Below are positions 54,668-63,056 of a DNA stretch of 64,000 bases, one piece after another; positions within the stretch are counted from its first letter, which is position 1; every line of letters begins with the position of its first letter. The stretch spans positions 1 to 64,000 of the forward strand of contig JAGBBO010000008.1 of the NCBI GenBank assembly GCA_017938435.1, written 5' to 3'. This stretch comes from Alphaproteobacteria bacterium. GTDB lineage: Bacteria; Pseudomonadota; Alphaproteobacteria; Rs-D84; CACZYB01. Made by a program: the position numbers and the translations under genes. The notes under the pieces were generated by a model. The model saw only the letters and a list, made by a program, of their open reading frames with translations. It searched no databases and was not told the origin of the DNA.

Positions 54668-55285
54668 ATGAAAAATATATCTTTACTATTTGTTTTAATT
54701 GCACTTGCTTCTTGTTCTTCGAAATCGGAAGAATATGCGAAACCAGTTGTTAATTATGCGTCTGCGAATAGAAGTTCTTTGACTGGGAAAAGTAAGATTG
54801 TTCAAAAACCAACGCTTATTAAACTTGGAATAAAACCTCTTACTTTGACAGAGGCAAGAGGGTATATGTATAATTTGTTTGATGCACTTATTCCTGATTT
54901 GGAAAAAACAAATATTACATATCAGATGGCGGGGAATGATATAATTCTTACTATTCAGTCGCATATTATTTTGGATGATGATATGAATATTATAAGTTCG
55001 ATAAGACCTCAACTTGATAATATTATAAAATTGTTGGCTGTGAATGATAGGAATTTTATTGAAATTATTGGTCATACATCTAGTGTTGGTCCAAGTTATA
55101 CAAATCTTGTAAAATCAAAAAATATGGCGATAAGTGTTGCAAAATATTTTATGGATAGAAATATTATTCCAGAGCGAATCTTTATGAATGGAGTAGGTGA
55201 ATCGCAATGGATTGCCGATAATTCGACAAGGGAAGGGCGACTTCTTAACCACAGAATTGAAATAAGAATTTCTCCACTTATTTAA
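54668..55285 (+). CDS. OmpA-family lipoprotein
   Basis: 205 residues. Lipobox LIALASC with lipidated Cys16, then an OmpA C-terminal domain (about 90-205) that binds peptidoglycan: IEIIGHTSSVGPSYTNLVKSKNMAISVAKYFMDRNIIPERIFMNGVGES and NHRIEIRI. This is a Pal-like layout (outer-membrane lipid anchor plus peptidoglycan-binding domain), though no tol genes are beside it. AAAGGAGAAAGTG precedes the ATG; ends at a bidirectional terminator. Confidence 0.88.
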   Translation: MKNISLLFVLIALASCSSKSEEYAKPVVNYASANRSSLTGKSKIVQKPTLIKLGIKPLTLTEARGYMYNLFDALIPDLEKTNITYQMAGNDIILTIQSHIILDDDMNIISSIRPQLDNIIKLLAVNDRNFIEIIGHTSSVGPSYTNLVKSKNMAISVAKYFMDRNIIPERIFMNGVGESQWIADNSTREGRLLNHRIEIRISPLI

Positions 55286-55320
55286 AAAAATTCCCCATCT
55301 TTTGGTGGGGAAAATTTTTT
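55286..55320 (+). terminator. Intrinsic terminator, bidirectional
   Basis: TTCCCCA / TGGGGAA stem (55291-55312) with A-runs and T-runs on both sides, so it can also end the convergent minus-strand gene. Confidence 0.85.
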
Positions 55321-55353
55321 GAAAAATAAAAATTCAAACAAGTGCTTTAATTT

Positions 55354-55902
55354 TTATACAATCACAGCAAGGTTGTCAGGGGTTCCCTTTGATGCCTTGA
55401 TGTTTACGGTTATTATTATTAAAAGTTCGTAATCGTGATTTCGTTTTTGAACAGCATCTTTGTATAACAAGTGGCTTGTGTTGATTGTCATTTTTGTGAC
55501 TAAATGATCATCATCAAGCAATGTATAACAAACATCTTTTTTATTCATATGTTCCGAAATTTCGTGCGAACTTTGAGGTCTTTTTAATGCGTCCAACAAT
55601 GTTTTCATTCTGTTATCAATATCAGCCCTTGGGGTTTCAAGAAGTTCAGGATGAAGAATTTGTATATCAAGTTCAGCAAGTAAATTTAAGTCTGGGGTAA
55701 TAAGTGGAAAAAATTTTACACCGCCAACAGTTTTGATTGCTTTCCCCTTTTTTTCCAATCTTGATTTTATTTCATTATAAGGAGAAATTTCAGATAATCT
55801 TTTTAATTGAGGGGATAAAATATCGCGAATATCTTGTAGGTGTTGACTGCGTTTTTTAGGATTGATTTTTACTTCACCAACATAAACTAACTTAAATTTC
55901 AT
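55354..55902 (-). CDS. Hypothetical protein, possibly RusA-like nuclease fold
   Basis: 182 residues. The pattern RADIDNRMKTLLDALKRP, then LLDDDHLVTKMTI resembles RusA-type resolvases (D-x-D-N-xxK-xxxDAL, later DD), where the acidic residues bind Mg. The N-terminal KLVYVGEVKINPKKRSQHLQDI is not typical of RusA. Length is larger than RusA (~120). GGAGG precedes the ATG. Assignment is based on one motif pair, so it is tentative; no phage genes are nearby. Confidence 0.5.
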   Translation of the reverse strand: MKFKLVYVGEVKINPKKRSQHLQDIRDILSPQLKRLSEISPYNEIKSRLEKKGKAIKTVGGVKFFPLITPDLNLLAELDIQILHPELLETPRADIDNRMKTLLDALKRPQSSHEISEHMNKKDVCYTLLDDDHLVTKMTINTSHLLYKDAVQKRNHDYELLIIITVNIKASKGTPDNLAVIV

Positions 55903-55961
55903 ACTAGCCTCCTTATGCCTTTACAATAAATTATATCATAAGATTGGATATATTTCTATAT

Positions 55962-56255
55962 TTATTTTGTTTGTGTAAGGAAATCTTTTATTATTTTTAT
56001 GTTTTGATTGTAAATATTTTTTTCTGTTTTGGTTAATGAAAAATAGACTGTATCCATATTTATAATACAAGTAACAGCATTTTCGTATTCTTCTTCGGAT
56101 ATAGTTTTTGTTTGTATGATTTCCAGTTCTGATTTTATATGTTTCGTTGGGGTATAAAAAAACTCTTTGTTATTACAAAGAGTTGAATTTTTAATTGGTA
56201 AAATAAAAGGGAAATCCGAAGATTTTTTTTGTGGTAGTGTGTTGACTTTTTTCAT
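55962..56255 (-). CDS. Small hypothetical protein
   Basis: 97 residues, not recognised; basic N-terminus, central charged helix (KSELEIIQTKTISEEEYENAV) and a C-terminal helix (LTKTEKNIYNQNIKIIKDFLT). No signal peptide or membrane segment. GGAGAGAGAG precedes the ATG. Independent of pgk: the pgk terminator region starts 65 bp upstream of this gene on the same strand, so a promoter between is likely. Confidence 0.5.
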   Translation of the reverse strand: MKKVNTLPQKKSSDFPFILPIKNSTLCNNKEFFYTPTKHIKSELEIIQTKTISEEEYENAVTCIINMDTVYFSLTKTEKNIYNQNIKIIKDFLTQTK

Positions 56256-56319
56256 ATTCTCTCTCTCCTGATTCTTATTTTAATACTTTTGAAAAAAGAA
56301 AGTCAATTAAAATAAAAAA

Positions 56320-56347
56320 AATCCAGCAACTTTTTTATTGCTGGATT
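56320..56347 (-). terminator. Intrinsic terminator after pgk
   Basis: Minus strand: ATCCAGCAA / TTGCTGGAT stem, 8-nt loop, eight T. Confidence 0.88.
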
Positions 56348-56366
56348 AAAACATATTGTTTTTACA

Positions 56367-57563
56367 TTATTTTTTTAGTGGTGGAATAGCAGGAAGTTCT
56401 TTTCCTTCTAGCCATTCAAGGAATGCTCCACCAGCAGTTGAAATATATGAAAAGTCAGATTCTACACCAGCGTTGTTTAATGCAGAAACTGTATCACCAC
56501 CACCAGCAACGGAAATAAGTTGACCTTCACGAGTTAATTTTGCAACGGTTTTTGCAAGTTCGTTTGTGCCACGATCAAATGGAACAAGTTCAAATACTCC
56601 GAGAGGTCCATTCCAAAGAACTGTTTTTGCATTTGCGAATTTTTCATCAAGCATTTTTGAAGTTTCTGGGCCAATATCAAAGATTTTCCAATCGCCATCA
56701 ACATCATTGATACCTACAAATTTGTTTTCAGCATTTGCCTTAAATTCTTTTGCAACACAAACATCGATTGGAAGAATGATTTCACAGCCGTTTTTCTTTG
56801 CTTCATCAATAATTTTAAGTGCAGTATCTGTCATATCAGGTTCAGCCATTGATGCTCCGATGTTGTGACCTTGGGCAAGCAAAAATGTGTTTGCCATTGC
56901 GCCACCAATAACCAAAGCATCAACTTTTTTAGTTATATTTTCAAGAACAGCAAGTTTTGTTGATACCTTTGATCCACCAACTATTGCGATTGCAGGGTGT
57001 GCAGGATTTTCCAATGCTTTTGTTAAGGCGTTGATTTCTTCTTCCATCAAAAGTCCAGCATAAGATGGGAGGAATTTTGTGATACCTTCGGTTGAAGCGT
57101 GTGCACGGTGGGATGTTGAAAATGCATCATTTACATATACATCACCAAGAGATGCGAGCTTTTTTGAAAATTCAGAATCGTTAGCTTCTTCTTCGGCATA
57201 GAAACGAACATTTTCAAGAAGAATAATATCACCATTATTCATAGAAGAAATTGCGTTTTCAACTTTTTCACCAACTGTATCATCAATAAATTTAACTGGT
57301 TTACCGATTGCATTAGCAAGACTTTCAACCATAAATTCGACAGAAAATTCAGGAGATTTTTTACCCTTTGGACGACCAAAGTGAGTGATAATTATAACTT
57401 TTGCCCCTTTATCTGATAAAAGTTTTGCAGTAGGTGCAAATCTTTCAATACGACTATTGTCTGTGATAGTTGTTCCTTCGGTTGGAACATTTAAATCAGC
57501 ACGAACAACAACCTTTTTACCTTGGATATTTTCTATGTCATTGATTGTCTTTAATGTAGACAT
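56367..57563 (-). CDS. pgk: Phosphoglycerate kinase
   Basis: Makes ATP from 1,3-bisphosphoglycerate in glycolysis. 398 residues: VVVRADLNVPTEGTTITD, VIIITHFGRPKG, LLENVRFYAEEEANDSEFSKKLA, VYVNDAFSTSHRAHAS, AIVGGSKVSTKLAVL and the GGGDTVSALNNAG nucleotide loop, all canonical. AAGGAAAAT precedes the ATG. Monocistronic by its surroundings. Confidence 0.98.
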   Translation of the reverse strand: MSTLKTINDIENIQGKKVVVRADLNVPTEGTTITDNSRIERFAPTAKLLSDKGAKVIIITHFGRPKGKKSPEFSVEFMVESLANAIGKPVKFIDDTVGEKVENAISSMNNGDIILLENVRFYAEEEANDSEFSKKLASLGDVYVNDAFSTSHRAHASTEGITKFLPSYAGLLMEEEINALTKALENPAHPAIAIVGGSKVSTKLAVLENITKKVDALVIGGAMANTFLLAQGHNIGASMAEPDMTDTALKIIDEAKKNGCEIILPIDVCVAKEFKANAENKFVGINDVDGDWKIFDIGPETSKMLDEKFANAKTVLWNGPLGVFELVPFDRGTNELAKTVAKLTREGQLISVAGGGDTVSALNNAGVESDFSYISTAGGAFLEWLEGKELPAIPPLKK

Positions 57564-57633
57564 TTTATTTTCCTTTCATATTTGTTAAATTACGGATATT
57601 TTATATCAAAAAATTTTTTCTTACAATAGGTTT

Positions 57634-59145
57634 TTATTTTATCACAACACGACGATTTTCAGCGTTTCTTTCACCAACTTTTGTTTTTACTTTTGGTTCA
57701 CTGCTTCCAACACCTTGGAGAATAATTTTATCACGAGGAACACCATAAGACATAATTATTTTACCAACATTTTCAGCGCGTTTTTTTGATAGTTTTTGGT
57801 TGTATGCTGGTGTGCCACTTGCATCAGTATGTCCCTTTATAACAATTATTTCACCAGAATCAAGTGCACTTTCAGCAATTTCTTTTAATTCATCAGTTAG
57901 TTCAGGATTGACAGTTGCATCGTTCCAATTAAAAAATATTTCGTATGGAAGTAGGTTTGATGAGGCATCATTTACTTCTATTTCAAGATATTCTTCTTCG
58001 TCAACAATTTCGAATTCTGGTTCTTCATCTTCGGAAGAATCTTCTTCGAAATATTCTTCAGTATCTTCTTCACCTTCTTCTGGTTCGTTATTTTCTTCGG
58101 AAGAATCTTCTTCTATGACTTCTTCCTCAATAATAACTTCGTCCACCATTTCATCATCAGATGATTCAGGGGTAGGGGTTTCTTCTTTTACTTCTTGAGA
58201 GCAAGAAACATTTGATAATTTTTCTTCTAATTCGGAAAGTTTAGCCTTTAGTCCATCAAAATCACCCTGTGGAGTATTTTCGATTAAATTTTTTAATCCA
58301 GAAATTTCATTTTTCAAATTATCAATATCAGTTTTTGCACCATTTGATTTTATATTAAATTCGTTTTGGTTAGATGCAATTTTTGCGTTTATATCACTTA
58401 TTGATTGTTCAATTCTTGCAATAGCCTCGGTAATTTGTTTGCTTACAGTTAATTCCTTTACAACAGTTTGTTTTATAACTGGAATAGGAGGATTGTTTGT
58501 TATAACAGGAAGATTTGGCCACTTTGGAATAGGAAGAATCTTTCCATCATATTTTTTTAATGTCTTTTTTGTTATGGTTTTTGATGTTTTCTTTTTTCTA
58601 CAATTACAATCGTTTAATTTTGCGAAAAGATGATTTCTTGCTTTCATAAAACGACTTTGGCAAGCCGAAGATTGTTTCTTGCTTAATCCATTAGATTCAC
58701 TATCTACCCAACAATCAAATTTTGCCTGAGCTTCGGCCATAAGTTGTGGATATTTGAATACCAAATCCGAATCAAGCAAGTGTTTTAAATCTTCGTAATA
58801 ATTGCTTATTTCAATGATAGAATCGGATGATAAATTTCTATTGTAAATATTTTCTGGTCTAACATTTTCACCATGGTATGCGTTTAATGCCTTTGTCGCA
58901 AAATAGTTTGCCATTTCATAGTCTGGTGTATAATTTGCCTTGAACAAAGCATACGATTTATATTCATTTGCAAGGGATGCAAGGAAATTATTATCTATTC
59001 TATTTGAATAAAAATCAATCGCACGAATAGTTTCAATATAATCCTGTGGAGGAAGAGTTATTTTTGCAAATGTTGGTGTAGAAAATACCATAAGGGAAAA
59101 ACAAACTCCCTTTAGTATTGTGTTTATACATTTTCTTTTTGACAT
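57634..59145 (-). CDS. Large OmpA-family protein with coiled coil and acidic linker
   Basis: 503 residues. Signal peptide ending near STPTFA; helical domain (about 35-195) with Cys; basic linker; a coiled coil near 240-320 (IARIEQSISDINAKIASN, DIDNLKNEISGLKNLIEN); a very acidic linker (335-400, Glu/Asp/Ser repeats); then a C-terminal OmpA domain (VIKGHTDASGTPAYNQKLSKKRAENVGK, GVGSSEP, NRRVVI). It probably spans from the outer layers to peptidoglycan, with the OmpA domain holding the cell wall. The N-terminal domain is unassigned. GGAGAGAGAG precedes the ATG; a promoter with a palindrome lies 27 bp up. Confidence 0.85.
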   Translation of the reverse strand: MSKRKCINTILKGVCFSLMVFSTPTFAKITLPPQDYIETIRAIDFYSNRIDNNFLASLANEYKSYALFKANYTPDYEMANYFATKALNAYHGENVRPENIYNRNLSSDSIIEISNYYEDLKHLLDSDLVFKYPQLMAEAQAKFDCWVDSESNGLSKKQSSACQSRFMKARNHLFAKLNDCNCRKKKTSKTITKKTLKKYDGKILPIPKWPNLPVITNNPPIPVIKQTVVKELTVSKQITEAIARIEQSISDINAKIASNQNEFNIKSNGAKTDIDNLKNEISGLKNLIENTPQGDFDGLKAKLSELEEKLSNVSCSQEVKEETPTPESSDDEMVDEVIIEEEVIEEDSSEENNEPEEGEEDTEEYFEEDSSEDEEPEFEIVDEEEYLEIEVNDASSNLLPYEIFFNWNDATVNPELTDELKEIAESALDSGEIIVIKGHTDASGTPAYNQKLSKKRAENVGKIIMSYGVPRDKIILQGVGSSEPKVKTKVGERNAENRRVVIK

Positions 59146-59171
59146 TTTTAACTCTCTCTCCTATGGAATAT

Positions 59172-59201
59172 ATTATACACTATTTAGGTGTATAGAATCA
59201 A
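59172..59201 (-). promoter_or_regulatory. Promoter with palindrome, for the large OmpA-family gene
   Basis: Minus strand TTGATT (59201-59196), 18-bp spacer, TATAAT (59177-59172). The spacer and -10 contain a perfect inverted repeat, TATACAC-N7-GTGTATA (59174-59194), operator-like. Confidence 0.65.
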
Positions 59202-59209
59202 TAGAAAAA

Positions 59210-59845
59210 TTAAGAAACTTCTTCTAATACTTTGTCAAATACAACAGGAATTTGTTTTTGAAATTCATGTGCAAGTGGAATCATTAGTTCACGCATACTT
59301 GGGTGTGCAGCAGGGGATGTCCTTAGACTTAAAATATGTTTCCATTCGCGGATGTTTGTAGTGATAACTATTTCTGTTTTGATATCTATTGGAAGGACAC
59401 CGCGAGCATTTTCTGGTTTTGAACCGTTTGCCATCATTTCCATATATGATTTTTCAGCATTTTCCATTGCGTTAACCCAGATATCATATTCTTTTGTGCC
59501 TTCGTTAATTTCGGCTGGTTTTATGACTGTAATTTCATTACCAAACTTGTCTTTTGTATAATTGCAATATCTTGTTGATTCTTGAGAAAAAGAAGCAAGT
59601 CTGTGGCGAACAAGTTCGTGAGTAAAACCTCGGTTGCAAATAAAACGAACTGTTATATTGAAGTGTTCAAGAACTGATTCATGTCCTCGTTTTGCAATTT
59701 TTTCAACGAAATTTTTTGCCGAATCTTCGGTGATTAAATCATTAGATTTATAGCAAGTTCTTCCGGCTATTTCTATCAATTTAAGTATTTCATTGCCATT
59801 GATTGGGGTTAAAATTTCAAATGAAGGTTTTATTATTTTTACCAT
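59210..59845 (-). CDS. thyX: Flavin-dependent thymidylate synthase
   Basis: Makes dTMP from dUMP using methylene-THF and FAD. 211 residues with the ThyX signature RHRLASFSQESTRYC (RHRxxSxxxxSxRY), EHFNITVRFICNRGFTHE upstream and ITTNIREWKHILSLRTSPAAHPSMRELMIPLA downstream. ThyX in place of ThyA suits a DHFR-poor small genome and fits the deaminase gene at 21.5 kb. AAAAGGAGAG precedes the ATG. 19 bp after the lipoprotein gene, so co-transcribed. Confidence 0.96.
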   Translation of the reverse strand: MVKIIKPSFEILTPINGNEILKLIEIAGRTCYKSNDLITEDSAKNFVEKIAKRGHESVLEHFNITVRFICNRGFTHELVRHRLASFSQESTRYCNYTKDKFGNEITVIKPAEINEGTKEYDIWVNAMENAEKSYMEMMANGSKPENARGVLPIDIKTEIVITTNIREWKHILSLRTSPAAHPSMRELMIPLAHEFQKQIPVVFDKVLEEVS

Positions 59846-59864
59846 ACTTTCTCTCCTTTTTTAT

Positions 59865-60773
59865 TTAAAACTGTGGTGGAATTTTATATTCCTGTTTTTT
59901 ATATAACTTTAAAGCTTGTCTTTTTCTTTTATTATTTTCTAATTTTTTTAGAAGCAAGGCAAACAATTTTTTTATCAAAATTATTATCAAATAAATAAAT
60001 ATAATGATTATTGCAATATGTATGTATTCTATTGCATACAGAAATGCGTTTTGTATTCTGGATTTAACAAAAGCAAAAGTAGAGTTATATCCTCTTTCAA
60101 CAGTTATTGTAACATGTCTTTTATTTTTAAGAGATGTAAGATATTTGATATCATTTTCTATTATGTTTATTTTTTTATTTAGTTTTTCAGCATATTCTTG
60201 CATTTCTTTTATGCGTTCGAAATTATAAACTTCGTTTTTTGAAAGCATTTCATTTATTTTTACAAGAGAGGAACGAAGCGGAATTAGAGAATCATAAAAT
60301 AATGCTAAGTCTTTTTCTATATATTCATCTTTTTTATAGGAGTTTTTTACAATATTTCCGTATTTGCCAATGGAGTTGATAAAGTTTGGGGCGTTGGATG
60401 TGCTTATATCTAATTCAATTCTTCCAACGATATTTTCTGGAAAAATAAGATTTTTTGTAATTTCTTTTTCTAGGACATTACATTCAAATGTTTGACATTC
60501 ATTTAAAATACTTTGGAAACCAGATATTTGTGTATTTCTTGAGGTTTCAAGATTTATGATTTGATTTTCGCTGTATCTTGATTTGTTTGCGATGTTAAAT
60601 GCGGTTTTGATATTATACCACGCATCAGAAAATTTGTATTCTGAAATTTCATGGATGATAGAGTTTGTTTGGGATTCCGTTTCTTTTGCAAAGTCGCGAA
60701 ATGAATTATCTTTACATCCAAAAAGTAGGATGAAACTTAAAAATATTGATATTTTTTTTCCTAAATTCATCAT
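59865..60773 (-). CDS. DUF4349-like membrane lipoprotein
   Basis: About 302 residues. Lipobox LFGC (SFILLFGCKDN); a middle domain with VGRIELDISTSNAPNFINSIGKYGNIVKNS, which resembles the DUF4349 strand-helix repeat; a coiled coil (EMQEYAEKLNKKINIIENDI); then one transmembrane helix near the C-terminus (IHIAIIIIFIYLIIILI) and a basic tail (KKLENNKRKRQALKL). The start is uncertain: ATGs at 60791, 60773 and 60770 have no clear ribosome site. Likely anchored in the inner membrane by both ends. Co-transcribed with thyX. Confidence 0.6.
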   Translation of the reverse strand: MMNLGKKISIFLSFILLFGCKDNSFRDFAKETESQTNSIIHEISEYKFSDAWYNIKTAFNIANKSRYSENQIINLETSRNTQISGFQSILNECQTFECNVLEKEITKNLIFPENIVGRIELDISTSNAPNFINSIGKYGNIVKNSYKKDEYIEKDLALFYDSLIPLRSSLVKINEMLSKNEVYNFERIKEMQEYAEKLNKKINIIENDIKYLTSLKNKRHVTITVERGYNSTFAFVKSRIQNAFLYAIEYIHIAIIIIFIYLIIILIKKLFALLLKKLENNKRKRQALKLYKKQEYKIPPQF

Positions 60774-60896
60774 ATTTATGATTATTAGCATATAGTTTTA
60801 TAAAATAAAAGATAATTTTTTTGAAAAAAAACTTGACAAAGAAAAAATTTTTATTTAAATTATTCCTACAAATTCGAAAGATTTTTTAAATTGTGC

Positions 60897-60925
60897 TAGA
60901 CAAGAACGAAATCTTGTGGTATATT
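60897..60925 (+). promoter_or_regulatory. Promoter with operator-like palindrome
   Basis: TAGACA (60897-60902), 17-bp spacer, TATATT (60920-60925). ACAAGA-N6-TCTTGT (60900-60917) is a perfect 6-bp inverted repeat inside the promoter. An alternative weaker promoter, TTGACA-17-TAAATT, lies at 60833-60861. Confidence 0.6.
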
Positions 60926-60952
60926 TAAGAAAAACTAAGAAAGAGGTTTATT

Positions 60953-61129
60953 ATGGCAAATAAGAATGAAATGTTTGAAGGTGGCGTTGTAAAACTTGAT
61001 TTTTTAGCTAAAGAAGAATCTGATTTTAATAAAGCTATGGCTAAAATTAATGAAAAGGCAACTGCTGAAAAAAATGCACAAGATATGGCTAATGTTGTTG
61101 CAGGTCAAAAACGCGGTTCTTCAAAGTAA
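60953..61129 (+). CDS. Small hypothetical protein
   Basis: 58 residues (MANKNEMFEGGVVKLDFL, ending GQKRGSSK): one short beta-like stretch (VVKLDFL), a charged helix (SDFNKAMAKINEKATAEKNAQ) and a basic Gly/Ser tail. No Cys, signal or membrane segment. AAGAGG lies 8 bp before the ATG; good promoter ahead and intrinsic terminator after, so it is a separate gene. Function unknown. Confidence 0.65.
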   Translation: MANKNEMFEGGVVKLDFLAKEESDFNKAMAKINEKATAEKNAQDMANVVAGQKRGSSK

Positions 61130-61158
61130 TTTTTATTTAGATTTTTAGTTACAAAATT

Positions 61159-61190
61159 GGATACCTTCCTTTGTTGGAGGGTATTTTTTT
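61159..61190 (+). terminator. Intrinsic terminator of the small gene
   Basis: ATACCTTCC / GGAGGGTAT stem (one T-G pair), loop TTTGTT, T-run. Confidence 0.85.
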
Positions 61191-61267
61191 GTAAATTATA
61201 TTTTGTATTATGCTATAAAGTCTTTGATTTATCAATAATTTTTCTCAAATAAGAATGCAAATTAAAT

Positions 61268-61391
61268 GGTGGTTTAAAATTAAGTATAATTAAAAGGAAT
61301 ATTTTTGCAAGAAAATTCCTAAAAATAGCCAATTTTATTTTTTAAAAGATATTGAAAATTAAACCACCCTTTTTTCTTTAATATAAAGGGT
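61268..61391 (+). promoter_or_regulatory. Structured leader with mutually exclusive stems before a lipoprotein gene
   Basis: The 291-bp gap before the lipoprotein gene holds no ORF. A 10-bp outer stem (GGTGGTTTAA at 61268 with TTAAACCACC at 61359-61368) encloses an inner hairpin (AGGAAT/ATTCCT at 61295 and 61315). ACCCTTT (61366-61372) can instead pair with AAAGGGT (61385-61391), which would disrupt the outer stem. A T-run follows the outer stem. Layout is like an attenuator or riboswitch; unproven. Confidence 0.4.
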
Positions 61392-61420
61392 AAAATATAA
61401 ACAAAAGAAAGGAATTGATT

Positions 61421-62989
61421 ATGAATAAAAAAATTAGTTTAACTGTATTGCTTTTAACACTTACTGCTTGTGGTGGTGGAAATTCCCCTGTTTCTACATT
61501 GCCTGAAATTGTACCAACAAATGCTGATTTTTCTAAAATATCATCAATGAAAACAAGAGTTGATAATAAAGCAGAAATTGTTGCCTATGTTGAAAGTTTA
61601 GGAATCAATTTAACAACAGATATATCTTCTTCTGGAGATGAAAACAGATCTGCAAGTTCAAGAAGAAGAACAGCATCAAATTCTGGGACACTTGCAACGA
61701 TAGAATCAAAATATGCTGTTGCCGTGAAAAAATATGCGGATGCAAAAAAACTTTTGGATAAGGGAATAGAAAATATTCGTAACGCATCGGAAAATGCTAT
61801 TGCTGAATTACTAAAATTCTTTGGTAAGTGGCAAGATGGAAGAACTGGAAAAGATATTGTTGAAAGTATGGATCAATCTGAACTTGAAAATATTGATAAA
61901 AGTAGTATTGCTAATAAAATGACATTAAAGACTATTGAACTTGATCAAGTAAAATTCCGCACAGTTGATGTTTACAGTGAAACACATGAAGAAAGTCTTA
62001 ATTTTGAAAAAGATGAAAATGGAAATTACAGTAAGTTGAAGTGGATAACAGATGATGGACATTCTCATATTGGAAATGTTAATGAAGATGGTTCATATAA
62101 ATTTAGTAAAAAGCAATATACTTATGATTTCCGTTCTACTTATGGTCAGTTGACTGCAACTTTTGAAGAAGGGGTTGTTCCTTCACTTCAGGAGGTTAAG
62201 GATAAGTTGATTGAAAATATTTATAATAATCCAAATATTCATTTTTATTCTGATGAAGAAAGAGTTGCTACAGTTAAAGCAGAAATAGATGCTTTGACTG
62301 AAGGAGACTTAGAAAATGGTAATGATAGACTTGAAGTTGATGTTTTTGAACCACTTGATCTTACCTATGTATTGTTAGGAAAGAATTTGAATTTGTCTTA
62401 CTCCGATTATGGATATATAACGATAAAAGATGGCCTTGATGGTGATAGAGGTTTTGCTTATGGTGGATACGATGATAAACATATTTCTGATGAAGTTATT
62501 AAAAACATAAATGAAGAAATGGTTTTTAAAGGAAATGCCATTGGTGAAGTATTGTATGAAGAAAAAGATGGAAATTCTGAATTTTTGCCGTTGGACGGAG
62601 ATGCAACACTTAATTTGAATAAAGGGTTATCAACATTAGATGTAAAATTTGATAATTGGTATAATGTTAAGGTGGTTGATTCTGTTGCTGATGCAAATGG
62701 TACTCATACAATGGAATTTACAAATGGTGACCGTATTACTAATGAAAAATTTAAGTTTAGTGCTAATGACTTTAATGTAGATAGAAGTGGTTCTGAGTAT
62801 AAAGAAAGTGGACTTTATAAAAGAACAGAAAATCCAAGTGTTGCTGTAATATCTGATATTCAATATTATGGTGATGCAAATGATCCGGTTGAAGCCATTG
62901 GTCAAATTGGATATTCCGAAGGAAATACTCATAGTAACGACGATATTGAAAAACGTTTTGAAATGGTCTTTGGTGTGAAAAAACAATAA
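61421..62989 (+). CDS. Surface lipoprotein, possibly TbpB/Slam-type
   Basis: 522 residues. Lipobox LTLTAC then GGGNSPVS, a typical Gly/Ser tether. A short S/R/T-rich stretch (ASSRRRTASNS near 78-90) precedes a helical region (100-140), then beta-rich repeats. The part MVFKGNAIGEVLYEE...DATLNLNKGLSTLDVKFDNWYNVKV resembles the beta-barrel modules of Slam-dependent surface lipoproteins such as TbpB, but ligand motifs are not recognised. AAAGGAA precedes the ATG. A longer start (TTG at 61415) is less likely. The 5' leader holds a possible switch structure; an intrinsic terminator follows. Confidence 0.6.
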   Translation: MNKKISLTVLLLTLTACGGGNSPVSTLPEIVPTNADFSKISSMKTRVDNKAEIVAYVESLGINLTTDISSSGDENRSASSRRRTASNSGTLATIESKYAVAVKKYADAKKLLDKGIENIRNASENAIAELLKFFGKWQDGRTGKDIVESMDQSELENIDKSSIANKMTLKTIELDQVKFRTVDVYSETHEESLNFEKDENGNYSKLKWITDDGHSHIGNVNEDGSYKFSKKQYTYDFRSTYGQLTATFEEGVVPSLQEVKDKLIENIYNNPNIHFYSDEERVATVKAEIDALTEGDLENGNDRLEVDVFEPLDLTYVLLGKNLNLSYSDYGYITIKDGLDGDRGFAYGGYDDKHISDEVIKNINEEMVFKGNAIGEVLYEEKDGNSEFLPLDGDATLNLNKGLSTLDVKFDNWYNVKVVDSVADANGTHTMEFTNGDRITNEKFKFSANDFNVDRSGSEYKESGLYKRTENPSVAVISDIQYYGDANDPVEAIGQIGYSEGNTHSNDDIEKRFEMVFGVKKQ

Positions 62990-63009
62990 AGAATAAAGTC
63001 GTAAATAAA

Positions 63010-63041
63010 ATCCCCTCTAATTAGAGGGGATGATTTTTTTT
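63010..63041 (+). terminator. Intrinsic terminator after the lipoprotein gene
   Basis: ATCCCCTCT / AGAGGGGAT stem, AATT loop, then eight T. Confidence 0.9.
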
Positions 63042-63056
63042 CCAAGTTCAAGAAAA

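Noticed and set aside
54433-54753. Membrane protein frame upstream of the OmpA lipoprotein
   Set aside because: It runs antisense through the tsaD 5' end and out of frame into the lipoprotein gene; it has no ribosome site.
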